DNA of 64,000 bases, taken from positions 476,521,375-476,585,374 of the forward strand of contig CM041776.1 in assembly GCA_023374045.1 (NCBI GenBank), read 5' to 3'. Both the position numbers and the translations under genes were made by a program. The DNA comes from Limonium bicolor (lineage: Eukaryota > Streptophyta > Magnoliopsida > Caryophyllales > Plumbaginaceae). Shown here piece by piece: positions 57,771 to 64,000 of this stretch (position 1 is the stretch's first letter; each line of letters opens with the position of its first letter). The notes beneath the pieces were generated by a model. That model was not told the origin of the DNA. It did not search any database and saw only the letters and a list, made by a program, of their open reading frames with translations.

Positions 57771-59970
57771 TGCCATGTTTTTGCTATGGTCCGGGTTTGC
57801 GTACCGATTTGCAAACCCGGACCAACCCTGGAACTGTCAAAATTTACAGTTTTTGATCAGTTTTCAACCCATAATTCACCTCTAATCATTTCCAAAACTT
57901 TCCACATGTTTTCTACATGTTTAAACACTAAAACACTAACTAAACCTCCTCAAATCGTTGGTCAAACTCACCATTCAATTCTTGTCAATTTATACAAGTT
58001 TTCCATTCTTCCTGTTACACTTAAGCACAACAGTGCACATGAAACTTCTTTTGTTGTTTCATAAACTTCCACCATCCTTACTAAATCTATTACTCACCAC
58101 ACCAACACGTTCTTAGACCAATACACTTCCAAAACCCAAGTTCATACTTGTTGCTCAAGCCTAACACTCTTATTCATTCTTAGCCAAATCCATGACTTTT
58201 CTAACACTTGTCTACAGATTTTTGTACTACTCTCTCTTAGTTCTCCAAATACCATTGCAAGGCTATTAAACCACTCCACTCAACACTACAAACACCTAGA
58301 TTTCCCATTCACCAATTCATCATCACAACACTCATTTTCTACTAAAAATTCGTCATAACCTCCCCATAACTTAGCATCCCAAACCTCATCTTGTCATTAT
58401 TTTTCAACCTAATCTAGCCAAACCCACAAGGGTTCTGTCAGAGCATAATATATCCTCAAACTTCATTAAATAACAATATAGCTCCAAGGCCAAATGCATT
58501 GGCACTTAGGCCCTTAAATCAACACGAGTTCACAATTTTCTCTTAGATCAACTTTACACCACTCTCCCACATAGATTCCAACTCATAATTTGGGTTCATT
58601 AGTTTAATTACCCATCCCAAAACCTAAAGCAAATAAAAACAAGCCTTAAGGTAGATTTCTTACCTTAATTTCACAAGTTCTCTTTTAGTTCTCCTCTTGC
58701 CCCTCCACTTCTCATTTCGGTCAAGTGGGAATGGAGTTGCCAAACTCCATCCCAACATTCAATAAACACAAAAACGTACTCAATTAATCATCTACCCTTA
58801 TGAAATTTTAGTTCAATCAAAGGGCTTAAAACACAAAGTTAGGGTTTTTACCTTTGGAGATTTTTGAAAGGGGTTTCACCCTTGAACCAAGAAGGGGGTT
58901 ATCCCACCATTGGAGGGTTGAAATGAAACTCCAAAATAAGAAGAAACAAGGCGTGAGAATGGGCAAGAATCGGCCAAGGCATGAAAATGGAAAAAAATGA
59001 GTTTTTCTCTTGAAACTTTTTACCTTGTTTGAAAGAGGAGACTCCAAGCTACAAGATGGGTGCTTTTCTCTTCAAATGGGAAAAAAACCCATGGAGATGA
59101 AGTTCTCTTCATTTTCGAATTTTGAAAAGATAGGAATGAAGCTCTTGACGAGTGGAGCAAGAATTGTACTTTGTTTTTGATTTGGAGCTTTGGTGTAGCT
59201 TGGGCAAGCTTGGGAAGATGGACTGCCATGGAGGAGTTCAAAATCGCTTCAGCAGAGACGGAGGAAAATAAATCGGCTGAGGAAGAAGAAAGGGCAGCAC
59301 GAGAGGAAGAAGGAAAATGAGAGGAGAGAGAAGATAAAGGTACTTTAGTACCTTTTTCTTTTGTTTTACTTTATGCTTTCTAGCTTATTTAATTAGCTAA
59401 CTAGTCAAGAGTGTGTGAGAGAGCTGATTTATACTGTAAAACCGGCCCTCTGTTATAATACAAGCTGGAGTGTTTTTCGTTATTTACAGAAATGCTCGTA
59501 ATTTACCCGGTTTTGCACTATTCACCAACCGGGCCCGTTTTCCGGAATTTTCTCGTTCTTTAAATTTTAATGGCTATTAAGCTTCCATTAATTTTTATTT
59601 ATAGTTATTTGATGAACAATAATTTTTACGGGGTCATTTAACTGTTTAAAATCACGTTTTCGGGTTTTCTCGAAAAACGCGCTTTAGGACTCCGTTAGCG
59701 TTTTAAACGCGTTATTTGGATCCGTTTTCTTCCGGACTTTTTCCCACATGTTCTTAATGTGTAATTAAGGTATAAAATGTATTGTAACCCTAATGAAGGT
59801 TATGTACCCCCTAGAATAATTAAATACGTGTTTTCACGGTTTGTGACTTTTACGCATTTTCTTTTTCTTTTTGGTTTTCCTTTCTTTACCAATGATCTTA
59901 AGGACTTAATTAGCCTTATAAAATTATAATTACCACAATTAATTAACATGTTAAGGTTTGGGGTATTTCA
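57771..59970 (-). mobile_element. Family C 3' LTR, second piece
   Basis: Continuation of 48783-50766. On the minus strand the LTR starts here at 59970 with TGAAATACCCC. Contains GC hairpin 57788-57823. No ORF with family signal. Confidence 0.85.
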
Positions 59971-59990
59971 ATCTACCCCCCTTAAAAGAA
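59971..59990 (-). other. Polypurine tract, family C
   Basis: Minus strand CTTTTAAGGGGGGTAGAT directly before the LTR start. Same core as family A. Confidence 0.88.
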
Positions 59991-62900
59991 CTTCGTCCTC
60001 GAAGTTCACACTTCCCTAGCATCACTTGAATTAGAAACAGGGATTACTTGCATAACACAACTTCCATACTCCAACATACTCTATCAAACCACCTCGGACT
60101 TAACGTCCGGGGTAACACATCCAACATCCATACATACATAACATACTTACATAGTAACCTCGACTTAGTGGTCCGGGTACCTTAACACATTGTACCTACA
60201 TGACAACCCTTAGACTCTTAGTCTGGGTAACGTAACAACATTTAGACACTTAGGTCTTGATAACATAACAACCATTAGACACTTAGGTCCTGGTAACATA
60301 ACACTTCCGGAACTCAACCACATTAGGACTCAAGGTCAAATCAATATTTATTACATATACCACACAACATGTCTTAGCAATAACAACCAGAAATTCCTTT
60401 TCCATCTCTTCATGGGTTCGAGACCCATGTTGAGTACATACACTGTGATCCCGCAGAACCCGATCACGATGGACACTTCTGGTCCCCGTTTCTTTGGGAG
60501 ATCAAAACAATTGCATACATCTTTAAAATATACTTCTCATGTCACCAGTCCGAAGATACTCTATATGAGGTTAAGTAGAATGAAATCCTTTATTGGAAAA
60601 TACCAATTGAAGATCCTTTTTACAAGGTCAAGTAAAAGTAGTCCTTCCTTTGAAAATACCACTTAAGAATCTTAGAGATTTTAATTGAAGTCTTGAAAGT
60701 ACCAATTGAAAATTTGAAACCCAATTTAAAACTCTTTTGAAAACTCAATACAACTGCAAGTCCAATTATTGTTAACTGCATCTTATTCTTGATGTGATTA
60801 TTTGTGACCACTTATAGGGAGTTTCAAGATTCATCCAACCCTGATGTGATCAGCATTAGTGTTGAATTATCTTTCCACCCCAATTTGTGTTCGGCTTCCC
60901 TTGATCTCATGATAATCAAGTTTCACATCCCACTTCATTTTCAAACAACAACTAATTCAAGCATGTACCATTTTCTATCTTTTAATCCATCTAGTCATAA
61001 TCATTACATCTCCAAGGGATAGAACTCTGTCTATCAATCATCACCCAAATTCAACTTAATCCGAGTTACCTAGGGAATTTTAATTCTTACTAGGTTCTAT
61101 ATCGGTGTCATACCTCTTCATAAATCACAATACTTGTATATATATACTTTATCAAAATACAATACACGGTTTTACATTTAGTATTATATGAACATACATA
61201 GTCGGGGTTTTATTTCCCCGGGAGTCTCTTTACTCCCTTATATCTGTACTTTCACACACATCTATTAACAAAATAACACACTTGTTACCATGGTATTCGC
61301 ATCTTCTGTGCGCAATTACCATTAAACCATGAATGAATGCGTATGTTTATGTAAGACACGCACCAATCATCAAAACAAATCATTTTGTGCTATGCACACC
61401 ATAGTTCACGTACACTTGTACGGTAAAACACACTAAACGGTTTTGCGCTCTACCCCCCTTAAAAGGGATTACGCCCACGTAATCAATCACTTAACATTGG
61501 TTTAAAATGTTCTACCATCGTGAAGTGTTTTATCTCCACGCGGTCTATTATACAACGTGTTCTGGTTAGAAGATCTTAACCATATTGGCGGTTTAGTCCC
61601 TAAACCAAGAATTTTCACCAGAGTTTGTTTAACTCGTAGCCGGTTTTGGTTCTGGCCTGTGGGGTTTCTAGGCGTTAATAAATAGCCATCCACTCATATT
61701 CGCTACACACATCCAACCCTTGAATTGCTGGCTCACTAGTTTCTGCTGCGCAATCTCTTGGTAACTTTATGGCTTAGTTTGCCCCCATGCGTCATTCTTA
61801 CCATATTGTACATCTCCGATTATCACCTTCATCTTGGTAATAACGGGTTCTCAACCGACGCGTGGTATTTCTTACCGTGAGCGAACTCGGTGAGTTACAT
61901 ACTTCTTATCCACTTCCATGATAATTTACTATATTCCACAATGACTTACTTGATTTCTTCCGACTTATTGTCGGTTGAATTTGAGCTACTACCTAATGAG
62001 TAGTACTCTTTCGGTTATTTCCAACAATTGAGGTATGTTCCATACTGGTGTTTGGCATGTAGTGCTACTGTAGTCACTCATTTTAATCATGTCTCCACAC
62101 TTGGTTCTATACCAATGTTCTTTCATTGGTACGACCTTGCATTTCTTGTGCATTGGTCTTATCACATTATAAGTCTTTGTTCTTCCATCACGATTAACAT
62201 TTCCCAAACTTCCTAGCTATCACACTCGATCATTGCCGCGCAAGTGCAATACCAAAACACTCAGTCATACAGAGTGCAGAGGCGTAGACTCTTGACAGTA
62301 AATCTCTTATGCGATTGCAATAGGAATTCACACCGTGTTCCTTATCACATAGTACCGACCATTGGCTTATTGCCCAGTCGGTTTGTTATCACTTACCTTG
62401 TATGCCCATTGAGTTTCACTCATAACTAGTCTTGTTTGCCACATTATTATTTAACAATACTTATGCAACGGTCGCTTACTGCGCACCGTGCTCTTACTCA
62501 TTGTATAACATTAACTTACACTGCATCCGCTATTATATTAGCTTCCGCTATTACACTGTGTTTTGCCACTTATTCGGCTGACTGCTGAATACTCTACTCT
62601 TCGAGCCTCTATGCTCCTTGAGCGTTGTTCATTACACATCTAGCATCCCACACCTATGGTGGTTGCCATTAGGCTTATCACCCTTTCCGTCTGCACAACT
62701 GGTACGAATACTTCTTTTCGTAGTAGCAACATGGTCAACTCTTAACACATTCTCTGAATTTAGTTCACATAACTACCGCTGTTGCGGTCTCACAATATCA
62801 AGAGGTGTCCCCACACTTTAAGTAGTGGTTCGTTATCCGCTTACTTACTTATATAACGTAAACTTCTGTGATCAATAACATTTTCTTAACACATTCGATT

Positions 62901-64000
62901 TATGGCTTTTAAGCCTTATTGCCTCGAGCTCTGCCCGTTGTAGGCTGTCCACACACATTACATGGTTTAGATTGGTATTGGGCTCCATGACAAGGTCGTA
63001 GTATCACGGTTCCTTTCATAGGATGCCCCTTCAAGGATGTCAGACTTCCCTCTGACGACTTGTGTTTAAACTTGGTGTTAATTTCAGCCTTTGCGTTTCT
63101 GTCACGTATCTTGTTCAACCATTGTTGACCCAAACACCCTTTTAAGGATAACTCCTGGGTGTTATTAGGTTATGCCTTTTCATCTGGCTTGCACTCATTG
63201 GTATGTTTAATTTCTACTTCGCCCCGCGTTCTTTGCTGGGTTGAATATTATCCTTAGTGAGATTGATATCTCTAGTGATCATCTCGGGAGTCTCATCCCG
63301 ATCATTGCACATTAACATATCCATAGTAGGCATCTGCCTCACCATATATAGGCTGGGTACTTACTCCAGCTATTGTGTTCATCCATCCAGATCCTTGAGA
63401 CATATGCGATGTCTTTACTTACTAGTCAGTGCACTTCACACTTCTAGATTCTTAACCATTTCCTCGCAATAACTCACTAATCCCTTTAGTCCTCTTAACT
63501 TAACTGGGTTCCTTTACTTCAACCATTCAATGGTAGTTTATTACTCTTGTCTGACTTTTACTTCGGACCGTAGTATGGAGTCGACTACTTCCCGTGTTCC
63601 AGACTCCACTCATATACATACATGGGGTATCCTACTGATACATTGCTACTTGCCCGACTACCCCATAAGAAGGTTTGTCAGGCCCACAAGCTCCTATCGG
63701 AGTGCGGTCGTCCCACATTACTGTTGGTACACTCGTAGTGTCCGTCACACGCCTAGGTGAAGTATTCTGTTGTCAACTCCTCTTATATTCCTGTGATCAT
63801 ATGCATTCCATGCTTCCCGAACTTAATCAAGGGAAATGTATCCACTGTTGTATTATTATGAACTCAATCCACTCCTCGGGTTGTTACCCTTGGGTTTACC
63901 GGTTTCCATCCGGTTATCTTAAAAGTAACTGGGTAAAACTTACCTACCATGTGGCACTGAGGCCCGTGTAGGTCTTCTGGTTTGGTTTAAAGAAAAAGGC
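59991..64000 (-). mobile_element. Family C internal region, 3' part, no recognisable coding domain
   Basis: By the LTR and PPT this should be the 3' internal part of the element, yet I find no integrase or chromodomain in any frame. The one clear landmark is a second PPT-like tract with hairpin at about 61448-61482 (sense: GATTACG-TGGG-CGTAATC followed by CCCTTTTAAGGGGGG). ORFs here are short and unconvincing. It could be decayed pol, captured DNA or a non-autonomous element. The region continues past the window. Confidence 0.5.

Noticed and set aside
62909..63133. ORF with 'CNVCGQPTTGRARG', possible zinc knuckle
   Set aside because: Only one C-x2-C pair and no His/Cys completion; no neighbouring gag sequence.

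Overview
This window is transposable-element DNA from a flowering plant nuclear genome. I find no host gene and no tRNA or rRNA gene. The evidence is Ty3/gypsy LTR retrotransposons with plant-type primer binding sites (TGGTATCAGAGC, initiator tRNA-Met), plant L1-type LINE pieces, a Mutator-like element with long terminal inverted repeats, and an Athila-like element with the tRNA-Asp type PBS. A eudicot is likely but not proven.

Layout. The window is dominated by an inverted duplication. The left arm (1-26087) mirrors the right arm (30526-49309), around a 4.4 kb spacer. Reading outward from the spacer, each arm holds: a LINE piece; a long LTR of 'family A' (3.6-4.0 kb); family A internal region (gag, AlkB-like domain, protease, reverse transcriptase, RNase H, integrase, chromodomain-like tail); a second family A LTR; a second partial internal region (gag plus the start of AlkB); and the end of an LTR of 'family C', which is inserted into that second AlkB. 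The left arm alone carries a 7 kb insertion of a related 'family B' element (13162-20177) inside its inner LTR. The right arm alone has a deletion of about 0.4 kb in the matching LTR. The spacer (26088-30525) holds a Mutator-like element with an apparent 9-bp target duplication and a second LINE fragment inside it, plus the 3' end of the right-arm LINE. From 48783 to 59970 lies the 4.2 kb family C LTR, split by an Athila-like element (50767-57765, TSD TCTTC) that has lost protease/RT/RNase H and fuses gag to integrase in one 518-codon frame. From 59971 to the window end is the 3' internal part of family C, with no recognisable coding domain.

The unusual system. Family A, a chromovirus probably of the Tekay/Del type, carries a full-length AlkB-type 2-oxoglutarate/Fe(II) dioxygenase domain between the gag zinc knuckles and the protease. 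The best copy (38014-38753) is an open frame with the iron ligands H-x-D...H and the 2OG arginine. It resembles plant ALKBH1-like nucleic-acid demethylases. Splice-like signals explain its expression. One donor at 37860/37861 is phase-compatible with an acceptor at 38013/38014 (joining gag to AlkB) and with another at 38894/38895 (joining gag to protease-RT). AlkB could therefore be an alternative last exon with its own AATAAA, and gag-pol would result from skipping it. Family B has the same gag-AlkB arrangement and the same intron positions with different intron sequences, so the arrangement is older than the split of the two families. Family B also has an extra gag intron that family A lacks exactly.

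Noncoding structure is also conserved. Families A, B and C share a hairpin just inside the LTR end whose stem bases change in a paired way, arrays of GC-rich hairpins within the LTR, and (A and C) a second polypurine-like tract behind another covarying hairpin.

Limits. All coordinates and alignments were made by eye. Many coding breaks are one-base indels in homopolymers, so some may be sequencing or assembly errors. The palindrome itself needs read-level confirmation.
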